The notes beneath the pieces were generated by a model that did not search any database, was not told the origin of the DNA, and saw nothing but the letters and a program-made list of their open reading frames with translations. Positions 19,337-31,752 of a DNA stretch of 64,000 nt are shown in pieces. Source of the stretch: Spongilla lacustris (taxonomy: Eukaryota; Porifera; Demospongiae; Spongillida; Spongillidae); assembly GCA_949361645.1 (NCBI GenBank), contig OX442436.1, positions 5,824,386-5,888,385 of the forward strand, in the 5' to 3' direction. The translations under genes and the position numbers were made by a program. The stretch's first letter is position 1; each line of letters begins with the position of its first letter.

Positions 19337-20670
19337 CCTCATCACTTATGTTCAGATATTGCAAAGTGTCCCCAAGGCTCCTAATATCTTCAACGCTACA
19401 AGCATCTCCTAGTAGGTACAACCCACTAGGCTTCTAGGATGATGAGATCTGTATGCAATGTCGAAAGATTTGAAAGCATATGAATAATGTAAGAAACATT
19501 GCGAATCTTGTAAAGTGAAAGCTTTACAAGCACACATAAAATGTCTTATGGCAATCTAACAACACCAGGATCACACATAATTAAGGCAGTGGGTGTACAT
19601 ATAAGAAATAACTGGATAGAGCACAATGTGATCAAAGACAGAATAAGAGATGTGAAAAGATCAAACCAAATCAGTACCATGCTGGGTAATGACTAGCTGT
19701 TCTGTACTGGGCATTAGGTTTCAGAAGGATCAAAGTATATCACCAATTCAATAAAGTGGCACTACATTCAATGGCATCTACATGGTGACTTCAAATGAAC
19801 CCACCCCCCATCCCCTGGTACTGTCCTTCAGGTGAATGTCATGCTCCCAAGAGTTCAACAGACATACTTCTTTTGGTGATAAAATATGTTCAACATAATT
19901 GACTAGCACACCACAGCTGCATAGTACTGGAACTATTTAAGTAGTCACTTTTTATGAGTAGGATCGAAGTTGTAGTCTTTACAAAATGGTCCATCGATAT
20001 AACATACGAGACACTGCAGAGTTGGGTCACAGACAGGTTTGCAACATATACGTACAGTGCTTTGATAGCTCTTGTGTGTTAACGAACTATTCTAAATGGG
20101 ATGCCATATTCACCACACAACTGCACATGTGTACATATGTATTGTGATCACACATGCATGCATGTGCACGGCATAAATTGACGACAATCACAAGGCTAAG
20201 AAGCATTGCATGTATAAATACCAGGGATGCTACCTATAATCAGTTCAAAATAAGCATTAGACAGAAAAAAAAAACATACATGTAGTGCCAATATCAATAT
20301 ACCAATGAAGGACTGCTTGGATTATGATTGCATTAACATCACTTACATGGAGCTTTTTACCTCATGAGACTGGACCTTTGAGGAAACATCAGTGGTATAA
20401 TGGGTAACAAAGATGATATATATTAATGATGGTTGTTCAAGCAGAGATATCACATTTGAAATGGTACTACATGTATGCTTTTTTGTTTAATGTAGTACCA
20501 TTTCACAAATGCGATATCACTGCTTCACAGTTTACACATCCTCTTTCTCACGTGGGAAAGATGTTTATAATAACACACACAGCACTTTACACCTACATAA
20601 GACTTCAGCACCTGTACAATGTCTTAGTAGAGACACTGACAGAAAGTTTGTTTTAACAGCCCATGCAAAC

Positions 20671-20695
20671 ACACACACACAAACACACACAAACA

Positions 20696-20753
<58 letters not shown>
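20671..20753 (+). repeat. (CA)n microsatellite
   Basis: CA dinucleotides with a few AA interruptions; false HTHT/CVCV ORFs arise from it. Confidence 0.95.
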
Positions 20754-20757
<4 letters not shown>

Positions 20758-20850
20758 ACACATTGATTGGTATACATTTAATGTTGCATTTAGCCAAAAA
20801 GTGTTTGCTAAGAAGCTATGGCCACAAGTAGTCACGAAAGTGATGGCTAG

Positions 20851-20936
20851 ACCCTACCCTCTCTCCAATGGCCCCACCCTTCAGTCCATGTGCTCATTAC
20901 CTCCCTACCCTCCCTCCAATGGCCCCACCCTTCAGA
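20851..20936 (-). repeat. 51-bp minisatellite, about 2 copies, downstream of gene 2a
   Basis: Same unit as 26463-27617 and 17670-18150; strong copy-number difference between otherwise near-identical duplicated blocks. Confidence 0.9.
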
Positions 20937-21207
20937 CCCTTTGATGAGAGGGATAAGCATGCATCTCTTTTCACGTGATTAAAACAGTGATTTCGGAGTA
21001 TTAGAATTCGCACACAATGTAGGTCTGGGGAGGAAGGTGTGCTGCATTCAGAGTGCTTTAGATGTTGTAGTAAACATGTGTACCACATTTCATAACAAAA
21101 ATGCATATGTTGATCCAAACCATATGTAGTCATAAATAACATACCACAACTCAAGGTCACAGAAAGGTAAATAATTTTAAATTTATGTTCACTTTCAGTT
21201 AGCAAGT

Positions 21208-21295
21208 TCACTTGTGTTCAACCACTTCATAGCAGTCCTGTCCACCTGTTCTTATCTCACCATATACATCACATGACTTCATGGTGATTGCATCA
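21208..21295 (-). CDS. Gene 2a last exon: ITAM-like motif YGEI-x7-YEVV
   Basis: 88-nt exon after acceptor CTCTCTCAG, phase 2, ending at TGA. Both tyrosines and the +3 I/V positions are conserved in 27899-27986 and 17295-17382. Confidence 0.8.
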
Positions 21296-23809
21296 CTGAG
21301 AGAGATATGTATGTATTATGGGAGAGATCAAACATGACATGGCTTTAACCCTTTACCAGTTGTCAGAAGGTACCTTCTTTGACCTGGCAGCAAAAGTATC
21401 ACTGTGTTGGCAGATGGCAGACATTCCTTACACATAAACACACTAGTACTGTGACCACACCTTCTTTTCCTCACATAAGTCACCACCACTATATTAATGA
21501 TCGCCATGGTGACAACAAGGACCACAAACTCAACAACAAGTGCTCCTGCAAGCACTCCTCCAGAATAGTAGTTAGAACAGCTGCTAGAAGGACCTGCAAT
21601 ATTATATAATTTGGTACCGATAATTAGAATCAACAAGATGGCCTAACCATTAATGGTGAAGGAGTTAACTGACAATGATACATCTATCGCTCCACTGTAC
21701 AGCTGTCCCATGATGATCACCATGGCAACCACACTGAACTGGTACACACCATTAGGATTAAGGCTGGTGATATCTCCCCAGGTGGTGGTTGGAGGAAAGG
21801 TCTGACTGGTGTACCCACCAGACTGCCTCTTTGAAGTGTTGGGAAGAGAACGATAATACACAGTGTACCCTGTAAGGATGCCATCTGGAGGAAGCTGGAC
21901 AGCTAGCCAGAACACCCTGACAGATGTTGTGTTGATGGCTACTACTACCACTCCAGTCACATTGGCTGGAGTGTATGGATAAGCATATTGAAGTCAGCCA
22001 TCACATGTCAAAGTTACTCACGTATAGCTGCAGTACTGGTCTGTACTTGTTGTGGTGTCCCAGGTCCTGTGGTGGTGTAACCAACGACAGAGAAGGTGTA
22101 GGTGGTCCTGGGCACCAGTCCTGTTATTGTCACTGAGGGTGTGGTCGTGTTCACTGATCCACTGGAGGAGTAGGTCACCTGATACATGATGGTCACCTCA
22201 TTGGGGGCAGAGGGAGGTTGCCATGTGAGTGTGATGGTTGTGAAGGTACTGTTGAAGCCTTGTAGTCCTGTCACTGGTCCAAGTGCTGGTGAGGGAGGGA
22301 ACAACACATGTGACGGATAACAGAAATGTTGGAGTACATGTAGGTGATATAAGAATGAAATGAGGGGAGAGAGGAGGGTGCATGGGAGAGTATGTTTTAT
22401 TTAATGGTACATTTGCAGGCCACACCTATAACAATGGCAATGTGTTTCAGTTGTGTACCTTACCAGTGACCACAAAGAGAGGAGAGCTGTAAGGGCCCAT
22501 GGCTTCATCACTGTTGACTGTTGATACCTCAATGGAGTAGTTGGTGTAAGGAGATAGTCCAGTCACAGTCAACGTCCTCCCAGAGGTGGCTACTGTCCCT
22601 CCCACACCACCGGGCACAGCTCCATAGAGAACTCTGTACCCCACTATCACACTGTTCTGGTCCAGACAGGGGACTTCCCCCCAACTGATGGTGACAGTAG
22701 AGGAGGTCTTGGTCACCTCAGTGAGGCTGTTAGGAGGAGCAGAGGGAGCTGTGGGGACATAGGGGAGTCAGCCATCTTGAGATGTGGTCATCTACCTCAC
22801 CTGCTGAGGAGGTGTTGACTAGCACACTAGCTGGAGGACTGCTCCCCCCACCATTGGAGGCAGTGATGGTGAGGGTGTAGGGACTGAACTCCTGCAGTCC
22901 AGTGATGGTGTACTGGGTGCCATTGCTAACAGGCACACTCCCACCCCCACCAGCTCCAGCACATGGTCCCTGGTAGGTGTAGGAGAGGGTGTAGGTGGTA
23001 CCTATCTCCCCAGCAGTCTGTGACCACATGGCAGTGATGGATGTGGAGGTGACCTGTGCTATCATGAGTGAGGGTGATGATGGTACTGAGGTGGAGAAGG
23101 GAGGGTAATGGTTAAGTGCTAATTATTATATGAAGACTCACTCAGTGTCAGTATCACACTAACACCCTGAGATGGCATACAAGTGCCCACAGCTATGACA
23201 GAGATGCTGTACTGAATCCCAACTTGAAGGTTGGTTAGGACATATGAGGTAGATGTGGTTGAACCACCCCTTGTACTTGGGACTCCATTAGCCACATAGT
23301 AGATATCATATCTGCTCACTGGACCACCTGAGGTTGGTGCAGTCCAAGAGACATTGACAGATGTGGGACCAGACTGCACAGCAGTGACACCAGTGGGTGG
23401 GCCAGGAGCTGTATAGAGGTACATGTCTATAGGTACAAGACACTCATCATAGGCAGTACTTACCTGGTACATTGAGGGATGAGGTAGTGGATCTTGGATT
23501 GAGAGTAAACCCTTGAGCTCCACACACTGGTGAGCAGGTAGTGGTGACACTGCATGTGTACATCCCAGGTGATCTCCCAGTCACAGTCAGGGTGTTGTTG
23601 TAAGTAGATGTTGGTCTATCTGTCACTATCTGAGAGGTACCACCATTGATTGGACTTCCATTAAAGGTCCACTGCACAGTTGTAGGAGGAGAACTAGTGC
23701 TGGTGCAGGTCAACTGGAACACTGGTGGATCAACATTTGTAGGTGTCAACAGCTGAAACTGGACACCTCCTGTGATGTTAGGACCATCTGTGGGAGAGTC
23801 AACACTTCC
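21208..23809 (-). CDS. Receptor gene 2a: Ig-FN3x5-TM receptor with ITAM-like tail (5' end lost in assembly gap)
   Basis: Exons in transcript order: 23464-23787 (Ig, FQLTCTSTSS ... GMYTCSV), 23142-23408, 22801-23085, 22464-22748, 22022-22285 and 21648-21965 (five FN3 domains; e.g. [40 protein letters not shown]), 21432-21593 (TM: GGVLAGALVV ... then RKRRCG), 21374-21383 (10-nt exon), 21208-21295 (tail). All ectodomain introns are phase 1. The tail reads [24 protein letters not shown]. It is collinear and nearly identical to gene 2b, with one codon fewer at the start of the first FN3 exon. The signal peptide exon would lie in or beyond the 200-N gap. Likely a surface receptor; ligand unknown. 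Confidence 0.85.
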
Positions 23810-24009
23810 NNNNNNNNNNNNNNNNNNNNNNNNNNNNNNNNNNNNNNNNNNNNNNNNNNNNNNNNNNNNNNNNNNNNNNNNNNNNNNNNNNNNNNNNNNN
23901 NNNNNNNNNNNNNNNNNNNNNNNNNNNNNNNNNNNNNNNNNNNNNNNNNNNNNNNNNNNNNNNNNNNNNNNNNNNNNNNNNNNNNNNNNNNNNNNNNNNN
24001 NNNNNNNNN
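23810..24009. other. Assembly gap (200 N)
   Basis: Exactly 200 undetermined bases; it removes the 5' end of gene 2a. Confidence 1.
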
Positions 24010-24149
24010 CACAAAAACACACACACATGCACACACACAAACAAAACACAAAAACAGTGTACATATACACACACATGCAAACACAACACAAAAACAGTGT
24101 ACATACACACAAACACTGAAATACACAAAACACTAACACACACAAACAA

Positions 24150-24435
24150 CTGTACATCTGTCTGACGGTCCTCTGTCTCTATGGAATGATGTGGAGAAAT
24201 GGCCATTTCTAGACGCTCTACGGTAACATCATCATCGGGTACAAGGGCATCCTATATGTGAACAAATAAGTGTGTAAACTTTGTACAATAGATTCACTTA
24301 AATACCTCAGCAGGGGATTCGACGCTTAACTGTTGTGCCACGATTGCCAAGCTTTTCGCCAGAGATCGATGCGTAGCACTTTCAAAATGCCGATCCAGTC
24401 TGTACTGTTTATCAAAGCCTTTCTGACATATGTCA
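24150..24435 (-). CDS. Partial zinc-finger protein gene (U1/matrin-like C2H2 spacing)
   Basis: Exon 24306-24435 follows acceptor TTTTTTAG-like sequence and reads ICQKGFDKQYRLDRHFESAT then HRSLAKSLAI, a Cys-x12-His-x5-His half whose first Cys would be completed at the splice junction. It ends at donor GAG/GTATTT and joins in phase 0 to an exon starting at 24251 (DALVPDDDVTVERL, EMAISPHHSIETEDRQ). A candidate first exon (ATGGAAGGCGGCAAG at about 24520) lies just upstream. The 3' part runs into low-complexity CA sequence and the gap. The long histidine spacing suggests RNA- or dsRNA-binding U1-type fingers; the function is not determined. Confidence 0.4.
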
Positions 24436-24762
24436 CTAAAAACAAACATTGAAACGGTTTCTAAGAACTGGCTTTAGGCAAGCACCCTGTTCCAAAACAC
24501 ACCTTGCCGCCTTCCATTTTCTTGTTGTGTGACCGGAAATTTCCGAATTTTTCAGATTTTGATTGAAGCGCGTGAGCATTTGGATCGCGTAGTAACAGAG
24601 AGTCTCAACAATTACAAGCCGTGATGGCGAAACCAGTCAATAACTTACTAACTCTCAGTGCTTCACATCGCTGAATGATTATAGTGTATTGCAGCCATTA
24701 CATTCTTAATATTTGTGGCCATTGCGCGTACAACGTCACGTGCCGTACAAGTTGGTCCATAC

Positions 24763-25018
24763 TAGTTGGGCGTAGCCCGACCTTCGCGTATTGCCGGAAG
24801 GTCGGGTACCAAACCCGCACAGTTTTTGTACAAGCTGCAACGGGGATTGCAGTCCAATCAGAATGCAGGAGCACATCCTTTACACAATTATTCATTGATA
24901 CCTATTGTATAACACGCCGCAATTCATTGACGTATTGTATAATATGCCTGTACAAAAACTGTGCGGGTTTGGTACCCGACCTTCCGCCAATACGCGAAGG
25001 TCGGGCTACGCCCAACTA
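24763..25018. mobile_element. 256-bp MITE with 9-bp target duplication GGTCCATAC (Mutator-like candidate)
   Basis: Terminal inverted repeats of about 70 bp starting TAGTTGGGCGTAGCCCGACC and ending in its complement, with only one to three mismatches. The identical 9-mer GGTCCATAC flanks both ends (24754-24762 and 25019-25027). A 9-bp duplication with long TIRs fits Mutator-like (MULE) MITEs; 8-bp hAT is the alternative. The near-perfect arms suggest recent activity. Confidence 0.85.
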
Positions 25019-25544
25019 GGTCCATACTTGTCAACAGATGGGAGCAGTATGTCATCGTATAATGGTACAGGATGTAAACAAGTATTATCATACTGTAATT
25101 ACATATCGTACCTGACTGTACAAACTGCATTGTACCTATATGTCATTCCTCCCGACCCCGTACCAAGTTGTATTACAATAATGTACCAACATGAAATAAT
25201 ATACGGGCCTGTACCGACGTGAAAACTTTTCGTTGTGTAGTATTAGTAATATTACGTCATCGGCTTTGTATGCGTCTCGTGAGCTAGGCCATTAATTAAA
25301 AACATTATTGATAAATGACATAATTGTTAATAAATGTTACGTAACATGTCTACTTTACGAATAAATTAGTGCGGTAGAAATTAATTTTTTGTCTTGATTT
25401 TTGTACAAGAATGGCTCATGATATAAATCTATAAATTACAGATTCACAATTAGACCGATTTATCGTACTTAGTACATGTGTTTAAAAATCAATTTGAAAA
25501 AAAGTGCTAAATGTCCGCCTATGTATGGGCAATTTCTCCATATG

Positions 25545-26420
<876 letters not shown>

Positions 26421-26462
26421 ATTACTTCTTGCATGATGGCCACAAGTAGTCATGAAAGTGAT

Positions 26463-27617
26463 GGCTACCTCCCTCCAATGGCCCCACCCTTCAGTCCATG
26501 TGCTCATTACCTCCCTACCCTCCCTCCAATGGCCCCACCCTTCAGTCCATGTGCTCATTACCTCCCTACCCTCCCTCCAATGGCCCCACCCTTCAGTCCA
26601 TGTCCTCATTACCTCCCTACCCTCCCTCCAATGGCCCCACCCTTCAGTCCATGTGCTCATTACCTCCCTACCCTCCCTCCAATGGCCCCACCCTTCAGTC
26701 CATGTCCTCATTACCTCCCTACCCTCCCTCCAATGGCCCCACCCTTCAGTCCATGTGCTCATTACCTCCCTACCCTCCCTCCAATGGCCCCACCCTTCAG
26801 TCCATGTGTTCATATTACCTCCCTACCCTCCCTCCAATGGCCCCACCCTTCAGTCCAAGTGCTCATTACCTCCCTACCTTCCCTCCAATGGCCCCACCCT
26901 TCAGTCCATGTGCTCATTACCTCCCTACCCTCCCTCCAATGGCCCCACCCTTCAGTCCATGTGCTCATTACCTCCCTACCCTCCCTCCAATGGCCACACC
27001 CTTCAGTCCATGTGCTCATTACCTCCCTACCCTCCCTCCAATGGCCCCACCCTTCAGTCCATGTGCTCATTACCTCCCTACCCTCCCTCCAATGGCCCCA
27101 CCCTTCAGTCCATGTGCTCATTACCTCCCTACCCTCCCTCCAATGGCCCCACCCTTCAGTCCATGTGTTCATTACCTCCCTACCCTCCCTCCAATGGCCC
27201 CACCCTTCAGTCCATGTGCTCATTACCTCCCTACCCTCCCTCCAATGGCCCCACCCTTCAGTCCATGTGCTCATTACCTCCCTACCCTCCCTCCAATGGC
27301 CCCACCCTTCAGTCCATGTGCTCATTACCTCCCTACCCTCCCTCCAATGGCCCCACCCTTCAGTCCATGTGCTCATTACAACCCTACCCTCCCTCCAATG
27401 CCCCACCCTTCAGTCCATGTGCTCATTACCTCCCTACCCTCCCTCCAATGGCCCCACCCTTCAGTCCATGTGCTCATTACCTCCCTACCCTCCCTCCAAT
27501 GGCCCCACCCTTCAGTCCATGTGCTCATTACCTCCCTACCCTCCCTCCAATGGCCCCACCCTTCAGTCCATGTGCTCATTACCTCCCTACCCTCCCTCCA
27601 ATGGCCCCACCCTTCAG
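26463..27617 (-). repeat. 51-bp minisatellite downstream of gene 2b, about 23 copies
   Basis: Unit contains CTCCAATGGCCCCACCCTTC and AGTCCATGTGCTCATTACCT. A 17-codon period gives long false ORFs on both strands (e.g. 26433-27626). Confidence 0.97.
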
Positions 27618-27898
27618 GCCCTCTGATGAGAGGGATAAGCATGCATCTCTTTTCACATGATTGACACAGTGATTTTGGAGTATTAGAATTCGCACACAAT
27701 GAATAATACGTAGGTCTGGGGAGGAAGGTGTGCTGCATTCAGAGTGCTTTAGATGTTGTAGTAAACATGTGTACCACATTTCATAACAAAAATGCATATG
27801 TTGATCCAAACCATATGTAGCCATAAATAACATACCACAACTCAAGGTCACAGAAAGGTAAATAATTTTAAATTTATGTTCACTTTCAGTTAGCAAGT

Positions 27899-27986
27899 TC
27901 ACTTGTGTTCAACCACTTCATAGCATTCCTGTCCACCTGTTCTTATCTCACCATATACATCACATGACTTCATGGTGATCACATCA
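27899..27986 (-). CDS. Gene 2b last exon: ITAM-like motif YGEI-x7-YEVV
   Basis: 88 nt, acceptor CTCTCTCAG, reading [20 protein letters not shown] then CYEVVEHK and stop. Phase 2 entry fits only if the 10-nt exon at 28084-28093 (GTCAAAGAAG on the sense strand) is included. Confidence 0.8.
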
Positions 27987-30900
27987 CTGAGAGAGATATG
28001 GATATGTTTGTATTATGGGAGAGATGTATGTATTGGTTCAAACATGACATGGCTTTTATCCTTTACCAGTTGTCAGAAGGTACCTTCTTTGACCTAGCAG
28101 CAAAAGTATCACTGTGTTGGTAGATGGCAGACATTCCTTACACATAAACACACTAGTACTGTGACCACACCTTCTTTTCCTCACATAAGTCACCACCACT
28201 ATGTTAATGATCGCCATGGTGATAACAAGGACCACAAACTCAACAACAAGTGCTCCTGCAAGCACTCCTCCAGAATAGTAGTTAGAACAGCTGCTAGAAG
28301 GACCTGTAATACCATAATAGTTTATACTGATAATTAGAATCAACAAGATGGCCTAACCATTAATGGTGAAGGAGTTAACTGACAATGATACATCTATTGC
28401 TCCACTGTACAGCTGTCCCATGATGGTCACCATGGCAACCACACTGAACTGGTACACACCATTAGGATTAAGGCTGGTGATATCTCCCCAGGTGGTGGTT
28501 GGAGGGAAGGTCTGACTGGTGTACCCACCAGACTGCCTCTTTGAAGTGTTGGGAAGAGAACGATAATACACAGTGTACCCTGTAAGGATGCCATCTGGAG
28601 GGAGCTGGACAGCTAGCCAGGACACCCTGACAGATGTTGTGTTGATGGCTACTACCACCACTCCAGTCACATTGGCTGGAGAGTATGGATAAGCATATTG
28701 AAGTCTGCCATCACATGTCAATGTTACTCACGTATAGCTGCAGTACTGGTCTGTACTTGTTGTGGTGTCCCTGGTCCTGTGATGGTGTAACCAACGACAG
28801 AGAAGGTGTAGGTGGTCCTGGGTACCAGTCCTGTTATTGTCACTGGGGGTGTGGTCGTGTTCACTGGTCCATTGGAGGAGTAGGTCACCTGATACATGAT
28901 GATCACCCCATTGGGGGCAGAGGGAGGTTGCCATGTGAGTGTGATGGTTGTGAAGGTACTGTTGAAGGCTTGTAGTCCAGTCACTGGTCCAAGTGCTGGT
29001 GAGGGAGGGAACAACACATGTGATGGATAACAGCAATGTTGGAGTAGGTGATATAAGAATGAAATGAGGGAGAGAGGAGGGTGCATGGGAGAGTATGTTA
29101 TATTTAATGGTACATTTGCAGGCCACACCTATAACAATGGCAATGTGTTTCAGTTGTGTACCTTACCAGTGACCACAAAGAGAGGAGAGCTGTAAGGGCC
29201 CATGGCTCCATCACTGTTGACTGTTGATACCTCAATGGAGTAGTTGGTGTAAGGAGTTAGTCCAGTCACAGTCAATGTCCTCCCAGAGGTGGCTACTGTC
29301 CCTCTCACACCACTGGTCACAGCTACATAGAGAACTCTGTACCCCACTATCACACTGTTCTGGTCCAGACAGGGGACTTCCCCCCAACTGATGGTGACTG
29401 TGGAGAAGGTCTTGGTCACCTCAGTGAAGCTGTTAGGAGGAGCAGAGGGAGCTGTGGGGACATAGGGGAGTCAGCCATATTGTGATGGGGTCATCAACCT
29501 CACCTGCTGAGGAGGTGTTGACTAGCACACTAGCTGGAGGACTGCTCCCCCCACCATTGGAGGCAGTGATGGTGAGGGTGTAGGGACTGAACTCCTGCAA
29601 TCCAGTGATGGTGTACTGGGTGCCATTGCCAACAGGCACACTCCCACCCCCACCAGCTCCAGCACACGGTCCCTGGTAGGTGCAGGAGAGGGTGTAGGTG
29701 GTACCTATCTCCCCAGCAGTCGGTGACCACATGGCAGTGATGGATGTGGAGGTGACCTGTGCTATCATGAGTGAGGGGGTTGATGGTACTGAGGTGGAGA
29801 GGGAAGGGTAAAGGTTAAGTGCTAATTATTAGATGAAGACTCACTCAGAATCAGTATCACACTAACACCCTGAGATGGCATGTAAGTGCCCACAGCTATG
29901 ACAGAGATGTTGTACTGAACCCCAACTTGAAGGTTGGTTAGGACATAAGAGGTAGAAGTGGTTGAACCACCACTTGTACTTTGGACTCCATTAGCCACGT
30001 AGTAGATATCATATCTGCTCACTGAACCACCTGAGGTTGGTGCAGTCCATGAGACACTGACAGATGTGGGACCAGACTGCACAGCAGTGACACCAGTGGG
30101 TGGGCCAGGAGGAGCTGTATAGAGGTACATGTCTATAGGTACAAAACACTCTTCATAGGCAGTACTTACCTGGTACATTGAGGGATGAGGTAGTGGATCT
30201 TGGATTGAGATTAAACCCTGTAGCACCACACACTGGTGAGCAGGTAGTGGTGACACTGCATGTGTACATCCCAGGTGATCTCCCAGTCACAGTCAGGGTG
30301 TTGTTGTAAGTAGATGTTGGTCCATTTGTCAATATCTGAGAGGTACCACCATTGACTGGACTTCCATTAAAGGTCCACTGCACAGTTGTAGGAGGAGAAC
30401 TAGTGCTGGTGCAGGTCAACTGGAACACTGGTGGATCAACATTTGTAGGTGTCAACAGCTGAAACTGGACACCTCCTGTGATGTTAGGACCATCTGTGGG
30501 AGAGTCAACACTTCCATAACACATGTGATGTACTTTCCTCTCTACTTACAAGTGGCTGCTACAGAAAGAGCATAGCTAGTAGGGGCTGCTGTAGATAGGC
30601 TTACTGATGCTGCTAGTGTGAGATCAGTGTACATTCCAACACAGAGTGTGATGGAAGTATTGGTACAACATTGAACACCGTGTGGGAAGTCATAAGGAGT
30701 AGCACGATACAGTGACCCATTTAGTTGACCATAACCTCCAGGAGTGGTTATAGGGAGTGCTGCTGGGTACAGGACTCCATTTGGTGCATACCACTGTCCT
30801 CCTGCTATACCCTGGAACACCAGAGGGTACCGGCCTCCAGTCCCTACTGTTATGTTTGCTCTCTGTAGAACTACTGAGAGGGTCACCAGACTGTTGTTGG

Positions 30901-30991
30901 CAACCATCATACCATTCCAGGTGATCCCAACAGTCTGACCTGTGTGGGCGTGAAATGACACCATTATTAATATATAGAGAGTGGAAGCCAT
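27899..30991 (-). CDS. Receptor gene 2b: complete Ig-FN3x5-TM receptor with ITAM-like tail, 815 residues by hand-splicing
   Basis: Ten exons in order: 30550-30991 (signal peptide MASTLYILIMVSFHAHTG, then a novel ~130-residue N-terminal region with CC and C), 30170-30493 (Ig), 29845-30114, 29504-29788, 29167-29451, 28732-28995 and 28358-28675 (five FN3), 28142-28303 (TM exon, residues ~730-783), 28084-28093 (10-nt microexon), 27899-27986 (tail). Lengths sum to 2448 nt, 816 codons including stop. All introns begin GT, end AG and are phase 1 until the TM exon, then phase 1, 2. The smallest introns are about 48-56 nt. Tail tyrosines at about 798 and 809 form YGEI-x7-YEVV. Predicted type I plasma-membrane receptor; many N-x-S/T sites. 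The start is chosen as the ATG opening a hydrophobic leader. Neighbour gene 2a is its tandem duplicate. Confidence 0.88.
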
Positions 30992-31752
30992 CAGGCACAG
31001 GTAAGGGGGTGGGGCAGGGGGAGGAGGGCACTAAGAATTATTTTTAACGCCTTGCTCCGCTATTCACAGCCCTCTGCAGGTGGACAAAAGGGTCCATAAT
31101 TAGACAATACCGTAAATCCATTGCGGCTATATGCGCCACGGCCTCATTAAAATGGCGATTTTTGAGAGAACTGTATCTTGTTCATTTTACCATCGAATGC
31201 CCGTTAATCCCTCCCATTTAACTGGTGTATCGTCGTAGTAGAGACTATACCATATGCGCACTCTTCATATCGCAATCCTTAATAACGCGCAGCCAATTTA
31301 TATACGGATATCGTAAGGGAGAGGGGTAACTTTAGGATGAAAACACCAAGCACAGACAAATTCTCAAGACGGTTGGTATGCCGCATCGTAAACTACACAC
31401 AATTAGGTGTACAGAAACACCATTCAGATGCAGCCATACTTTTTTTTTCATCAAACAATAAACGGTTTTGCTTTGCTATGAATAATGCGCTTCAGTTGCT
31501 TTGTTCGGTCACATAGCCTAGATGTAACACCACAGAGACCAGCTCCAGAAACATTGCAGAGTCTATGGAAGCCTTTTGGTGGCTACAGGGAAGAAAAGGA
31601 GGGCATTCTATCAATGTTCAGAGTTACTATAAGCATACATCCCCTGATGGCACCCACTGTAGGTGCTTGTGACGTGTATGAGCAGTACATGTGTTGTATG
31701 TACTTTGACAGTGTAGTTGTGTAAACAGAATTATTAAGGAGAACCAACAGAC

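Larger units (their letters stand above)
19937..20945. repeat. Left copy of a long direct repeat (start of duplicated receptor block; other copy from 25545)
   Basis: From TTAAGTAGTCACTTTTTATG at 19937 the sequence matches 25545 onward, including GGTCCATCGATATAACATAC, the CA microsatellite (20671-20753) and the 51-bp minisatellite (only about two units here). Identity then continues into gene 2a as compared with gene 2b. The breakpoint at 19937/25545 is sharp. Confidence 0.9.

Noticed and set aside
23447..24206. ORFs running through the N gap
   Set aside because: Undetermined bases; no claim can be made across them.
26433..27664. Three overlapping ORFs of about 400 codons plus antisense ORFs
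   Set aside because: 51-bp minisatellite with a period divisible by three and no stops; all frames open.
30511..30549. 39-nt intron between exons 1 and 2 of gene 2b with acceptor ATGGAAG
   Set aside because: It gives a phase mismatch; the acceptor CTCTCCCACAG (exon from 30493) restores phase and has a better pyrimidine tract.
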